Shown here: one piece after another, positions 10,636 to 22,499 of the stretch
How positions within the stretch are numbered: position 1 is the stretch's first letter
How the letters are laid out: each line of letters starts with the position of its first letter
Assembly (NCBI RefSeq): GCF_014356525.2
Contig: NC_052516.1
Location: 21,532,257 to 21,596,256, forward strand
Length of the DNA: 64,000 bases
From: Nilaparvata lugens
Lineage: Eukaryota > Arthropoda > Insecta > Hemiptera > Delphacidae
Reading direction: 5' to 3'
Notes under the pieces: model-generated
What the model was told of the DNA's origin: nothing
The model's input: only the letters and a program-made list of their open reading frames with translations
Database searches by the model: none
Program-made: the position numbers and the translations under genes

Positions 10636-10812
10636 AAAAATCCCGGCCCGGGCAAGATATTTTTACACTCCCGTGTTCCGGATGAACACGTTAAGTTGTC
10701 GGTCCCGGCTGCTTTAAAGGCAGTAGTTAGGTCATGTTAGAGGCCCCGAAATTGATCAGTTCCGATCTGACACCAGACCGGAGCCAGCCAGGTCACTCGA
10801 TATTATTATATT
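10636..10812 (+). mobile_element. SINE fragment with GTCGGTCCCGGCTG core
   Basis: Contains CACGTTAAGTTGTCGGTCCC-GGCTG and then GGCAGTAGTTAGGTCATG. The same core and spacing occur on the minus strand of the 40 kb SINE. It ends in a TATTATTATATTG-like tail. No clear tRNA head. Confidence 0.5.
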
Positions 10813-11151
10813 GAATGCATATAATATTTATTCACATATATCATGCATTTATTTGGAGAAATACACAAACATGTATCAAAACATACAGTGACAACACTGA
10901 AGAGAACACCATTGATATAATGTTAGTACATGTTTGTGTTTTACTCTTGAAATATTCCTAATATTTGAATTCATCTTTGTGTTAATGTATAAAAACAATG
11001 TTTTGATGAATAATAAAACACAATTTAATTTCAGACCAAATTTGAAAACCTACTTGTATTCTTTATTAACCTTAGGCTACATAGAAAAAGTTTTATATTT
11101 CTGTTGATAAATTCGTAATTTATTTTCTAAATGAATGTTTGTTGTGTTTAG

Positions 11152-11500
11152 TCGTACTCCAGGCAGCCGCCAACCGTCACCCTCGGACGAGGATCTGACT
11201 AAGAACGGTGTGGGTCACCCAGTGGTAGTACTCGACCACCACTACGCGACACCGCCCCAGGGTGCCGGGGGGGCCGAGGGTGCTGCCGCCCCCTTTGAGG
11301 CGGCACCCCTGCACCACCATCATCAGCAGCATCACCACCACCCCCACCTGGACCCGAATGCCGCCTTCGACGCCTATCACCACCATCATGTGGCGGCAGC
11401 CGCGCCGCCCCCGCATCAACAGGCCAATGCCGCCTCTGCCGTATCTGCTGCCGCCCCCGCCAGCGACTCCATGCCGCCGCAGCAGTCCTTCGATGTTCAG
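11152..11500 (+). CDS. pum: pumilio coding exon with RTPGSRQPSPSDEDL motif and His/Ala-rich tract
   Basis: Second Pum exon, 349 nt. The acceptor is TTGTGTTTAG and the donor is CAG|GTAGGC at 11501. The first base completes an Asn codon from the previous exon, then 116 codons follow and the exon ends in phase 0. It opens with RTPGSRQPSPSDEDLTKNG, which corresponds to the SRTPG segment conserved between fly and vertebrate Pumilio. It continues through a Gly/Ala stretch, two His-rich runs (HHHHQQHHHHPH near residues 47-58 and HHHH near residue 72), an Ala/Pro-rich segment, and ends QQSFDVQ. The end is comparable to the FDYSGTQ exon end in human PUM1. The exon is strikingly GC-rich against an AT-rich intron background, as expected for real coding sequence. 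All of it is low-complexity N-terminal region, and the eight PUM repeats are not in the window. A LINE fragment begins only about 27 bp past the donor. Confidence 0.85.
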
Positions 11501-11526
11501 GTAGGCCGCTTACCTATTCGTTTCTA

Positions 11527-12165
11527 ATTCAAATGTTATTTACTCCAAGCAAAAGTTAACAAAATCACAAAGCTCAGCCAGATGAAAATAATGAGCTAAT
11601 AATATTACTTATTCCTCAGCTCTACAGGTCGTTAAAACCCTTGGCCTCCCTCACAAAGTCTCTCCATCTCTCCTGATCCTCCGCCTGCCTTTTCCAGTTG
11701 CTAACTCCAAGCGTTCTCTAATCCTGCTTCACATCACATAGATACATATATGAAAGTGCTTTATTGAAAAAAAAATTACAAGAAGTAATAAATGAAATAT
11801 TGTATACACTATACGGCTTGGTCTAAGACCGCCAAGTATAATTCAAGAGTTATTTTTACTCCAACAAAAAAATTATAAGCAAGAGATAACAAAATCACAA
11901 AGCTCAACGAGATCAAAATAATGAGCTAATATGTTACTACTTACTCCTCAGCTCTACAGATCGTTACAACCGTTGGCCTCCCTCACAAAGCCTCTCCATC
12001 TCTCTCGATCCTTTTCCTGCTTTTTTCAGTTGCGAACTCTAAGCGTTCTCAAATCCTGCTCCACATTAGATAGATATGTGCTTTATTGAAAAAAATACAT
12101 TTTTTTACAAGAAGTATTACATGAAATATTATATACAGTGTACGGCTTGGTCTAAGACCATCAGC
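11527..12165 (-). mobile_element. two tandem truncated LINE 3' ends
   Basis: Two direct copies of about 312-325 bp (11527-11838 and 11839-12165). On the minus strand each encodes the last residues of a non-LTR ORF2: copy 1 reads LGVSNWKRQAEDQERWRDF then VREAKGFNDL and a stop. Copy 2 has its own in-frame stops. In both, the coding tail is joined upstream to an ACTTGTAATTTTTTTCAATA-AAGCAC segment that looks like a separate polyadenylated end. So a chimeric unit was duplicated in tandem. Copy 1 starts 27 bp beyond the coding exon's donor. Confidence 0.65.
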
Positions 12166-12174
12166 CAGAAATTA

Positions 12175-12452
12175 CGAATAACTAAAATAAATGAACACCC
12201 ATTCTTCAAATCAAAAATTTGAACCACATTATCTGTCAATCTATCCCTTGGCCTTTCTTTTCTTCTTCTATTGTAAATTCTTTCCCTCCATGTAGTACAT
12301 TTGGCAATCCTTTCATCACCCATTCTCACCAAGTGCTCCATCCATCTTATCCTGGCAGCTTTAATAAATCGGAAGATGTCTTCACTCCCCAGGAAGCGCT
12401 CGATTTTGCTTTTTTTTCTCCTTTTACAAATTCCATTTTCGCAAAGACCCAA
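12175..12452 (-). pseudogene. LINE reverse-transcriptase ORF2 C-terminal relic
   Basis: The minus-strand frame includes RIRWMEHLVRMGDERIAK and RRKERPRDRLTDNV. This is the R-W-x-H-x-x-R-M ... GRPR..W..D/N-V pattern found near the C-terminus of many non-LTR retrotransposon ORF2 proteins, downstream of the RT domain. The RT catalytic motifs are absent. In an intact element it would run on into the VSNWKRQAEDQERW tail that sits separately at 11.6-12.06 kb, so it is broken. Copies of the same 3' sequence also start at about 12480. Confidence 0.6.
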
Positions 12453-12475
12453 TAATATTAGTAAGTAATTTAGAA

Positions 12476-12545
12476 TATTCCAACAACAAAATTACAAAGC
12501 TCAGCGAGATGGAAAATAATAAACTTATAATAGCCTATTAGTGAG
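12476..12545 (-). repeat. third copy of the LINE 3' end fragment
   Basis: AAATTACAAAGCTCAGCGAG and ATAATAAACTTATAATAG repeat the sequences at about 11560 and 11890. Confidence 0.5.
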
Positions 12546-12799
12546 TAATAATTTAGGATATTCCGACACTTCGAGCCGAACCCTCAAATTCCAAACCCTC
12601 AACTATACGAGAGTGATGCTAACGGCTCGAAATTTATATAAAAACTGGCACCATGCGAATCCCGCGCAACAATAATATAAGGGAAGCCACTCCTTCGAAC
12701 AAGTTTAGCTAGCTCCTATTAATTACAAATCTATATAGCGGGGTCTTTCAAACGCAAATCGCGTCAACAGCCACTCTCTCAACACTCGATGCATACGCA

Positions 12800-13215
12800 C
12801 TAAACCATCTAGTGTTCACCAAGAGTAAGACTGCAATTCCTATTCAGAGACTACTTGCTTCAGTCTATTCATGATAGAAGCTATAAGCTCTTGACATCAA
12901 GATTTTCAAATTTCAAAAAGTAGAGTTGACAACACATGAACTGAAGGAAAAAAGTAGAGTTGGCAGATAAACTGAAGGACGTTTTTCTTGGTCCTGGTGT
13001 TTCCCAAGAGTAAGATTGCAATTCTAATTCAGAGAAACTTCCTTCAGTTCATAAATTTTCCTCCAGTCTATCTGTCAACCATACATTTTGAAATTTGAAA
13101 ATCTCGACGTCATGAGCTTATAGCTCACCATACTCGTTGCATACCCAGTAAACCACCTACTGTTCTCCAAGAGTAAGACTGAAAATCTCATTCAGAGAAA
13201 CTTGCTTCAGTTTAT
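12800..13215. repeat. mixed direct and inverted repeat block
   Basis: CCAAGAGTAAGAYTG followed by ATTCAGAGA and CTTCAGT occurs three times (about 12818, 13013 and 13160). In addition, about 12885-12970 (AGCTATAAGCTCTTGACATC, AATTTCAAAAAGTAGAGTTG) is the inverted partner of about 13065-13130. Probably a rearranged foldback element. Confidence 0.5.
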
Positions 13216-15365
13216 TCATTGTATATGCCATCTGGAATACAGATAGTCTGCATCATCCCACCTTAGAGAATCACTGTGGGGAAAAGGTGTCTCTTCTCCC
13301 CATAAGGTTATGCACAAGGCTTCCTTCCGGCCTTGAAGGTCTCCACCTTCACCTGTGACCCTACCCAACGCTCCCCGACACCTCTCCCATCGACAGTTCA
13401 AGTAGTACTACAGAAACTTGACAGGAATCTGTTATTCTCAACAGAATCTTAGCAGGAAGAAATTTGAAATAAAGGTTCAAAATTTAGTTCCCACTTCTAA
13501 ATATGGTACATTCTATCCTTGTATGCTTATTGTATGTTATGGTTATAGCAATACCTTCTATTACTTAAGTAATAGTGGGTATTGGTTATAGGCCTTATAG
13601 CATCCAACAACAGCAAAAAAAATGATGAAATAATTTTATCGAAATAATAACTGGTCTGTATAAGCAATGTCCCAAGCGCTTTATTACATTTTAACAGTCA
13701 CAAAAATCCTTCCATAGCATAGTTCAAAAATCGAATAAATGGAAAATAAATTAATGAGATGAATTGTTTATCACATTCATTATAATATAGTATAGCATTT
13801 ACTATACGAACTGATTCGATATAAATTGACGAAGAGTATCATTCGATCTGAGCAGATTCATCTCAATTTTTAAAGACATTTGTAAATACGTATTTGTGAA
13901 GAGTATGACCTATCTTTCTCATTCAAATCATACACAATAATTATTTGTACACACCGGTAGTCTTTACTACAGTAGCTCTATAATCACAGTATGGCCATTG
14001 ACTGTCACGTGGTACAAATCCGCCATTATGATTCCAAACAAACTTTATAGTCCTATCTTATTGCATTGGAAATTTGGAACTTATCACTTCTTTTACCGAT
14101 TTGGGAACATATTTTGAACTTCCGATGAGTTATAATTCATATAGACCAATAAAGTTAATTTAAATAACACTAATAAAGCTTAAAACTGTCAAAAGCGGAC
14201 AAACATCAATTGGTTATAAGATATAATTACTGTAGTCTTTACTATGATGAGGTTTTTGTTGTAATGCGTGTTGCCTATACAGCTCCTTCCTACATTAAGA
14301 AATTGAAATTATTCAGAATATTAATAGGAGGTTTATTATTACACCGTATTGCGGCCTATGGCCTATGTTTTGACATCTGTCAATAAAGCTATCGATTTTC
14401 TAAAACTAGTTTCCAACTTGTCTTTATCAAGTAAATTGATAATTTTACCAGATATACATTGTAGGACACTTATAAAATCTGATGAACCTTTAATGTATAT
14501 GGTGAGATTCCTATTAAGTTAATAGTTAAGATAAAGATAAAAATTGTAAGTTTAATATAAATTGCTTATTAAAATAAATAAAATTCATTTCTTCTATAAT
14601 GAAATTTTTTAATATTAATTTAGTTATAGAATTTCGAGATTCTGATATTCAGAATTTATTTGGTATGAATAGTAAAATTAATATTAGAGAAATTCAGTTC
14701 ATAATCTTTGAATCTATAGGTCCATTAGATTTAAAAAGTGTTTTTAGAAACCCAGTCAAATTTTTGTTCATTTCACCACCAGTTTGTATTCAACACTACC
14801 TTTCCAATTAGTAAAGTTGTTTACTTGAAAGTATAGAGATGTCTGATGCCTATAGCCTATTTTTCCTGAATCGATATTAATAGAATATTCTATTATATAA
14901 TGTTATACAATAACTTGTATTGTGTTTTTTTTTTTTTTGAGGAAATAAACAGTGACTGAGTTTGAAATAAGTCTAGGTCCATTTTATTATACTGGAACAG
15001 AAACATAGTTTTCAACATAATATGTATAATGGAACATACTTTATAGAAGATAGTATTATAACATCATACACATAGCCCATTATAACATTGTAAAACAGGC
15101 TTAGCCCAAAACTGATATTCTCCTAAATATTATAAACAGTAGCAGCCATAAAAGATGGTTACATTCGACGATGAAAAATTGAAGTCCAATTTTCTAAATG
15201 TATTATAAATCGCCTCTTAATACCAATCTAAGTATGTAGAACATATTATCACACTATAAAACATGCACCAGTCTCTAATTTAATTATTGTTGTAAATAAA
15301 GAAATAATTTTAATCCATTTTCTAATTGGTCCCATTCTTTTTCAAGGTACAGAAAACTAGTGTAA
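13216..15365. other. intron sequence without identified features
   Basis: Mostly AT-rich. 13216-13400 is a more GC-rich patch on which I see no reading frame or repeat partner. Around 14920 there is a T15 run followed by GAGGAAATAAACAG. No exon or known repeat recognised. Confidence 0.5.
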
Positions 15366-15409
15366 GGGACTCCCCAGCAACAAAAGCCATACAAATTCAC
15401 TTTTCACTT
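15366..15409 (+). mobile_element. solo SINE 3' tail
   Basis: GGGACTCCCCAGCAACAAAA-GCCATAC is nearly identical to the minus-strand 3' end of the SINE at 40150-40387. Confidence 0.5.
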
Positions 15410-15711
15410 TTTTCAAGGAGTGGGAATCGTTCTTAGATCATGGATTACCCGCCATACAAGTGATAATAGCATTAGAACGTCCTGCAAATTTGTAAATCCT
15501 ATCCGATATGCATGGTCAATTTCGTTTCGTGGCCAGCGTTTCTTATAAGCTTTCTCTGCATGACTTAACAAAACGTGCGTTTCTGATTGTAATTTAATGA
15601 CTTTGGATTACATTTTCTTGCAAACGGTAGCATGGATTGAATCCGTGACTTGGGAATTACAACATGTTTGTTCCACACGGTCTGTTAAGCGCTCTTTTTC
15701 AATGCTCTACT

Positions 15712-15815
15712 ATATAGTGCGATTCACTTGGAAATATCAGTATTGGTTGAATGGGTAGCGGTGATGTTATTCACAAAGGATACTGACAGTTTGAAGTTGA
15801 TATTGTGTGAAGTAT
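15712..15815. mobile_element. MITE family B copy
   Basis: GCGATTCACTTGGAAATATC and TATTGGTTGAATGGGTAGC on the left; ACTGACAGTTTGAAGTTGA on the right. Diverged relative of the 58167 copy, which also carries GAATGGGTAGC. Confidence 0.5.
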
Positions 15816-15854
15816 GTAAAGCTGGTTTCACTCTAATTGTAGCAGGCGTCTGCT

Positions 15855-16075
15855 CTATAGTGAGGTCCACGTTATAATGACAGTGGATAAAGATAGAAAA
15901 ATAGCGATGCCGATTCTCTGAATTAATTAATTATATTTCTACACTGTCAAAAACATTATTGGCATCGTTGTGGACCTAGAAATGGATAGTACCACCGGCT
16001 TTGTCGAATGATAGACAAGGATATCAAAACCAAAGTTGATCAAATACTGTCATTATAACGTGGACCTCACTATAG
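15855..16075. mobile_element. MITE family D, TIR CTATAGTGAGGTCCACG
   Basis: Perfect outer ends CTATAGTGAGGTCCACGTTA and TAACGTGGACCTCACTATAG, extended by TAATGACAGT / ACTGTCATTA. The interior is unique, without coding. Same ends as 21756-22133. Confidence 0.7.
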
Positions 16076-16372
16076 ATTTCTTTGCTTCTTATGTTTGTTG
16101 GAGATCCTGGGCGAAATTCGTTGCAAATTTCAGATTTTAAATGAAGGTCCAGTAGTATTTATTCAAGTGACTGAAATATTCACAAAGTTACTTCATTTGA
16201 AGAAAGGTTATTTCGTTGTTGAAATTTAAATGAATTTTATTTTAATTTCCAATATCCATACCAATGATCTGTTTTTTACAAAAGTATTTTTTTTGTTATG
16301 TTTCAACTTATTTTATGATTGTATACCAACTACACTCAGATAGGTTTAACTACCAAAGAGAATATATAGCAT

Positions 16373-16623
16373 AAGAAGATATTTCCATGGTATGGGAAGT
16401 TCATGTTTCAAATTTCAAGCCGATTTTTTTTTGTTAACTCAAGCCGATTACTGTCTACTTCTGTCTATTATTACTGTTTTGGCCGGTTGAAAGTGTAAGA
16501 ACGGCACAATATGAGAGAATACCAGCGTCAAATAGCTTCACGAAAAATAAACACTAGGACTAACAATTTGAGTTGACATTGAAAATTGAAACATAAACAC
16601 TCAAGACCATGGGATATCTTCTT
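16373..16623. mobile_element. MITE family E, TIR near GATATTTCCATGG
   Basis: AAGAAGATATTTCCATGG and CCATGGGATATCTTCTT are inverted ends. The inner TCAAGCCGATTACTGT and ACTGTTTTGGCCGG boxes are shared with the 41190 copy. Confidence 0.6.
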
Positions 16624-17027
16624 GTCCTATATTTTCTACATGGTATAACATCTCTGTGGATGAATTTTATGTTTATTTATTTTGTTGTTTATAATTTTAT
16701 GTTTGGATTTTATTTATTGGTGCATAAAATCGGATAACAGACAAAGTACAAGTTGCATATGACGTGGATAACAGATTACAAGGAAATGAATGGAGAACAT
16801 GTCCCATGTTCAAAGTACTAGAAACTAGATAAAATCATGATATACAATGTAACTTGGCAATTTTTTCAGGATTTTTTGAAACGATATTTTTTTACAATTG
16901 AACCAAATATGTATTTGATTACAGAATTTAACTCTATTTCTAGTAAATTATAATGGGTTGTTTCATAGGTCGTTATTGATTGTCGTCATGAGTTATGTTT
17001 TGAGACGGATGATTCCATTCATTTTAG

Positions 17028-17178
17028 TACCGGTTGCACAAAAGCCGGTTAAATTTTAACCCTGATAAATTCCATGAGAACGATTCAGAGAAGCCGTCTT
17101 TTAAAAAAAGCCTTCTCTTATTGGTTCTAGTGGAATTAATAACTGTTAAAATTTAACCGGCTTTTGAGCAACCGGGTC
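17028..17178. mobile_element. MITE family F, TIR CCGGTTGCACAAAAGCCGG
   Basis: CCGGTTGCACAAAAGCCGGT on the left and ACCGGCTTTTGAGCAACCGG on the right, with AAATTTTAA boxes inside and a GAGAAG..CTTCTC centre. Sister copy at 48440. Confidence 0.7.
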
Positions 17179-18290
17179 ATAGTCGGAAAACCTATGTTAA
17201 TAGGTAAAACCTATGTTAGTGCATTAAGTGACACGAATGGTTTTATTTTATTAATACGTTTGAGTAATCATCCTCAGCAAACATAGGCCTTTTTATGTGA
17301 AAATATATTACCAAGATCAAAAATTATAAATACTGTTTATGAAATAGACCCATAAAAAAAATCCATTCAATTTATCCATCCTGAATTGAAAACACTTTAC
17401 AGTTTTGAATATGAATATCAAGCATAGTACAAAATGAGTAATTCTCAAAAATTTGATGCTAATGTGTAAAAATAAAATTAGGAGTGGATTGGGCAACATA
17501 AATTCAAATTTCAATTATCTCTCTTCTATGGAATACAATTTGTTACTCTTTATAGACTGTCGATCTGTCATAAATGAAAAGGTGGAGTGCAAAGCGCTTT
17601 ACGATATATCCCATTGACAAACTCATTATATTACAAGAGTTCCGGTTCTTTAAAATATCAGCTAGTCCACAATTTTGCCTGGTTCTTTTTATTTCTAATC
17701 CGAAGCAAAATGACATGTGTCATCCGTTATCATATTCCTGGTTGAAAAAAAGGCTTCAAACTCTCGATCGTTGCCTTTGTTGTGCAAATATTTCAACTGA
17801 GAGAGACAGAGAATGAAGGAGAGTATTACGTAGTTTTTAGTTGAAGTGCTCTGTATACACAGAAAGTTGTCTGTTGTGTTGTAGCAAATTATCCGAGCTG
17901 TCGTGCTGAACAAAGAACGTCGCATTTTCTTGTCGGGAAAATGGAGGAGTCGTTTTTCTGTCATCGTTAGGTTATCGACCTCTCTTTTCTCTGTCTTTTC
18001 ATTCTCACTTCCTTTCATTCTTCCTCATTCACTTCCTAACTCACTCTTTTCATGATCGAAGAGTGTTGGTCGCTTTTTAACGGGTGAACTCAGTTGCTGC
18101 ACGTAGTTCCCGCTTTTGCCGCTAGATGGCAGATACATGGCAAAGTCACTTCCAAGGTCTATAATACCAAGTTAGTAGACAGACTATAATAATAATATTA
18201 TTAACGTATAATACTTCCAAGGTTTCTATATACTTCAGTTTGACTGTCTTTTCGTTTTTGATCCTGAATAAATAAATGTTTTGATGAGTT
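17179..18290. other. intron segment with unique sequence
   Basis: No exon recognised. 17930-18060 is pyrimidine-rich (TCTTTTCTCTGTCTTTTC). 18060-18180 is locally GC-richer, with the CTCF-like motif. Confidence 0.45.
18119..18132 (+). promoter_or_regulatory. CTCF-like motif
   Basis: CCGCTAGATGGCAG matches the CTCF core (YAGRKGGCRS) in full. It lies in a non-repetitive patch (about 18060-18180) with higher GC than the surrounding intron. Insulator or loop-anchor function is an inference from motif alone. Confidence 0.35.
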
Positions 18291-18422
18291 GATAATTATT
18301 ACGAAACGAAAATCCAAATTAAATGCTGTAATTCACCCCGAAAACTTCTGCTACTGCAAATATTGACAACAGGGTAAACAGCTAGATGGAAATTCGATGA
18401 GCGCTTATTCAATGAGTAATTT
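18291..18422 (+). mobile_element. MITE family A, left half
   Basis: ACGAAAATCCAAATTAAATG, CACCCCGAAAACTTCTGCTAC, ATTGACAACAGGGTAAACAG reproduce the left arm of 1482-1834 up to GATGAGCGCTTATTCA, then stop short of the tRNA-like core. Confidence 0.6.
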
Positions 18423-18429
18423 CCATATG

Positions 18430-19889
18430 TTTTGATGAGTTAGAGTCGTCCATTTCCAAAGTAACTCTTGTCCATTTTTTTCAAAAATGAGATTTTGATG
18501 CCATATGATTCACAAGGCCTTTCTCTTCTAGTCGATCATCGATAATATTGATTACATTTAGAGCTACAGTACTCTTAGCATTTTTTGAATGGCCATTATA
18601 ATCTATATTATTATAAGTAATTCTGCCAGTTCAAATTGAAAATTCGAATATCCCACGATAGGAAATTCATTTTCCGGCGGTATTGTAGGATTAACAAAGG
18701 GCATCTTGATTGTTTATCGATTGTGAATTAATTTTGTGGAGTTTATTGTAGGATTTATAAAGGCAATACTGACATTATTTGTGTTGTTGAACTTGAGTAG
18801 AATGATGGGTGATTTTTATTGACCGGCAGCACAGAGTGGAGAAAGCACTACTGGTTGTCACTGGTTTATTCCGTGCCGGTAGTCTAATATCTTGAAGTTT
18901 TTGTAAAGAAATGGGAACCCTTTGTCATGTATGTATGTGTTGAATGTATACCTGATGTTGTTGTGATTGATTAGTCTAACTCTAATTCAAGTAGGTTGAA
19001 AGATTGAACGTTTCCCTTGAAATATGATTGAAACTGATGATTTGCTGTGCTTAGTAAAGAGGTATTAAATAGTTTTCTTTGATGGTATTCAAATTTGAAT
19101 TTTCAACGGATTGTGTATATATTATCGAATTTTTGGACGAGTTATAACATAAATATAAAAAAATGAATCTTTTCGAAAAAACTGTATATAACTTACTCGA
19201 TTTTCACTCTTAAAATTTTACACATATTTTTAATTTTAGAATCTAGATGGAATGAAATTTATGAGGTACATTTCAATCATTAGAGTTCTATATTATTTTG
19301 CTTTGTGAGAATCCATCTCATAAGAGTTAAGTTGGAAAATATTTAAGACATAAATGTGGGGCTGTTTCCAAAGATTAAGAGGATAACTACGTTATTCCTC
19401 ATAATGAGCAGAAATCCTGCCATAAGATGAAATACATAGGTACTCTACCACATATATGTATTTTCAAATTATATGACAACATAAATTATGAGAATTATTA
19501 ATGAGCAAACACAAGCAATGATTTTATGAAGTTTTCTCAACTATTTGGTGACTGTACCAAAGTTTTTCTGACAAAATAACGTCGAGGAACTGTTTTTAAT
19601 TAGCTACTAGAAATTAAACGTCACTACTAAATACCGTATCAGCATTTTGAAGTGCATTGCTGTTATTTTTAGTTGGGTACTTTGCTGACTCACCCCATGA
19701 TGCACTGCTATTTCGCGTATTAACCGCAGTAATTAACAGGTAACGGTTGTTGTCACAGTTCCATACATTGTGAATAACCGGTTAAAAATAGAACGGTGCA
19801 ATCTATATCGGTAACAGAAATGAGTCAATGTTGGACTGCTTTTTAGGGTACCCTGTTGTGTGACGTATTTTTAAACTTTGAAATCTCTG

Positions 19890-19890
<1 letters not shown>
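18430..19890. other. AT-rich intron, nothing recognised
   Basis: No exon, repeat partner or motif that I could support. Confidence 0.5.

Positions 19891-19892
<2 letters not shown>

Positions 19893-19949
<57 letters not shown>
19893..19949 (+). repeat. (AG)28 microsatellite
   Basis: Uninterrupted AG dinucleotide run of about 57 bp; also a run of GAGAG GAGA-factor-type sites. Confidence 0.9.
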
Positions 19950-19956
<7 letters not shown>

Positions 19957-21128
19957 TCCCTCGCTTCCTATTTCTTCATCTCTCTCACTCATTCATTTCT
20001 ACATTGATAGATACAATATAATTCTCAACTCATTATGAATGATTGGGGAAGGAACAACAGGCTTGAAGCCAAAAACTGTTCCATTCCCAAATTCAGATAG
20101 AAATTGTCCAAAAATAGGTTATGTTCACACTTCATAAGTTTTGTCCAATTTTGAGTCCAAAATATATATAAACTAGGAATTTAGAATTTAGACAAGTTGA
20201 AAACCAAATTAAATAAAAGTATTTTACTAAGCCATCACTGATAACTGGAAAATACTGTATTAAATTTTGAAAATTTTAAACATAGAATGAAACTTAGACT
20301 TACTTTTAAAATTAAAGCGTCTACAATTTATGTATGTATTGTGGATACAGATTGTATGATTAGTTGATTTTTTATATTTTTATAGTTCTTTTCGGTTTTG
20401 TATTATCAGTTTCCGTATTCAATTTCACGTCTAATCATGTCTAGTTTCGTTATTCAATTTTAGGAATTTTTATTCCTGTTATCTTGTTGTCAATTGATTG
20501 TTTTTGTTGAAATATATTGTGGCATTTCTCCATCAGTGTCTCATTTTTTTCAGTGTTGTCAATTCATTAGTATCTTGGTGTCTTTGAATACTTGAAAACT
20601 GTATATCATTCAAACCCAATAATTATTCACATTTTTTTATTTCAAAACGTTTTTCCTACTAATTTTCAACAATTTTTTCATCAACTGTCGGAAAGTAGTT
20701 GAGATGTCTAAAGAATTTAATCCATCTATGCTATTTCTCCTTCATCAAATCTGGGGATTTTATCGAGAGAAAATTTATGAAGAAAATCTAGTCGTTAATC
20801 ATCCAATTTCCTACATAATAACAGCCGAACTCAGTTGTTTATTTTTGAATGAGCTAGAGCTTAGTGGATGAGAGGTTTCCAACTCAGCAGTGGAAAATCC
20901 CTCTTGACATCCTTCAGTTTATTATTCGTTCTTAATGATTTCAGCTGTTCGCTTTCATCGTTTCCCTCTCTTTCCTAGTTCTCCAAGTCCTCCACAATTT
21001 CAAGTTCCCCACATCCCAATTCTTCCGTCTTTTCTATTTACCATCTAATTGCAACTAAATTATTCAAATTTAGTTCCCAGTATTTGAAAACTGTGTTTTC
21101 CTCAGTAGAGAGTCTCAACCCTTCAAGC
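19950..21128. other. AT-rich intron, nothing recognised
   Basis: Unique-looking intron sequence; no exon or repeat partner seen. Confidence 0.5.
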
Positions 21129-21130
21129 TT

Positions 21131-21229
21131 GTGAAATCTTCACTTTAAACTGTCAGCATTCCTTATAGATAACATCAATGCTTCCCATTTAACCATACGC
21201 TGCCAGTTTGAAGTGTATCTCACTAGAGT
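21131..21229. mobile_element. MITE family B copy
   Basis: CTTTAAACTGTCAGCATTCC and AACATCAATGCTTCCCATTT, right end TGCCAGTTTGAAGTGTATCTCAC. Close to the family consensus. Confidence 0.65.
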
Positions 21230-21755
21230 CTACTTCTGATTCCAATTTACACGTTTTTGGAGTGCACTTTCAAATTTGTTCAGCTCTTTAACCGGTAAAA
21301 CTGATTCCATTCCTGCACTCTACTTTGTAATGGAATCTTGAGAAATAAAATTGTCACATTTTAGAGCACTTAAGTCTGTATTCAGAAAATACATTAGAAT
21401 TAATTCGATTTGAGATGATATTCTTTGACTGTTTTATATAATCCTTGAATTTCTATGGTTTTGAAAGATTAGGGCTTTGGGAGGATTTTTAATGATGGAA
21501 AACGCGGTAATTTTGTGTGCAAATTATAAAATTTATGTTATTGTTTTTAATAAGATTTCAGGTAGGGTAAATATTAAAATAGAATAGAGTTTTTTATTTA
21601 ACGTTTCATGATGTAATGTGTTTTCATTCCTTCTATTGAGAGAACATCTATGTTCAAATTTAGCAACTATTCGATTAACAGTTACTATAAATTAATATTA
21701 CTATATTAATATTACTATAATTACTATTCGATTAATAGTTACTATATTAGTGTTA

Positions 21756-22133
21756 CTATAGTGAAGTCCACGTTATAATGGCAGTGTTTGATTATCAATG
21801 GTATTGCTATCCTTATCTATTATTCAACAAAGCGGATAGCGCTATCTCCTTCCCGCTTTGCTCTGTTGCCAGATCATTCTCTTAACAAACTATAATAATT
21901 AATGTATATTAATTAATTATTAATCATTAATTGACAAATTATTTCATTTTAATCATGAAAATTCATTATGAAGTTATTGAAAATATAATTTCTTGCCTAA
22001 TAAAATATAATTGATTATTTTATATCAATAAACCTGTATCAGCTACCGTCTATAGAAGGCATTGACAAGACAGAGGTCGGCAACGTTGTTCTCCTATATT
22101 TTTCCACTTCCATTATAACGTGAACCTCACTAT
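21756..22133. mobile_element. MITE family D copy
   Basis: CTATAGTGAAGTCCACGTTA on the left and TAACGTGAACCTCACTAT on the right match 15855-16075. The interior is longer and carries opposed GCTATCC / GGATAGC boxes and an ATTAATTAATTATTAAT-rich centre. Confidence 0.65.
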
Positions 22134-22358
22134 TTTTAGTATTACTGTTTCTAGAAGTAACAGTTGTATTCGGGTTGGATCCCAAAATGATTCCATTACA
22201 GTATACACATTCCAAATAGTTAGGATTATGAGATTTTTATAAATTAGAAGGAATAAGATTAGTAAACTTGGTCCACGATCATGACCTGCATTTTAATCTG
22301 GTTATTTGCATACGGTGGAGTACTGTACTATGGGATTCTTTGTTGTCTTCCTGGCTTA

Positions 22359-22361
<3 letters not shown>

Positions 22362-22402
<41 letters not shown>
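22362..22402 (+). repeat. (TC)20 microsatellite
   Basis: Perfect CT/TC run leading into the long pyrimidine tract. Confidence 0.9.
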
Positions 22403-22404
<2 letters not shown>

Positions 22405-22499
22405 ATCTATATCACTCTGTCTATGTTTCTCTTTCCTCTCTCTTTTCGCTCCTTCTCTGGCTGATTATGTGAAATTCCTTTCACTCCACGCTTGAATTG

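Larger units (their letters stand above)
658..11151 (+). other. pum: pumilio intron (10.5 kb) between the two coding exons
   Basis: Bounded by GTGAGT at 658 and TTGTGTTTAG ending at 11151. It is full of transposon-derived inverted repeats, listed separately. No additional coding exon was recognised. Stretches not covered by repeat entries (roughly 6120-6870, 8600-9195 and 9600-10630) are AT-rich and showed me nothing identifiable. At 9630-9720 there is a poly-A-tail-like A run with a CTTTATTAGGGCGGAGTTAGG block that resembles a reversed retroelement 3' end. Confidence 0.75.

Noticed and set aside
21561..21567. Second ratchet site (TTTCAG|GTAGGG)
   Set aside because: The upstream pyrimidine tract is broken by purines (AATAAGATTTCAG) and the donor is weak.
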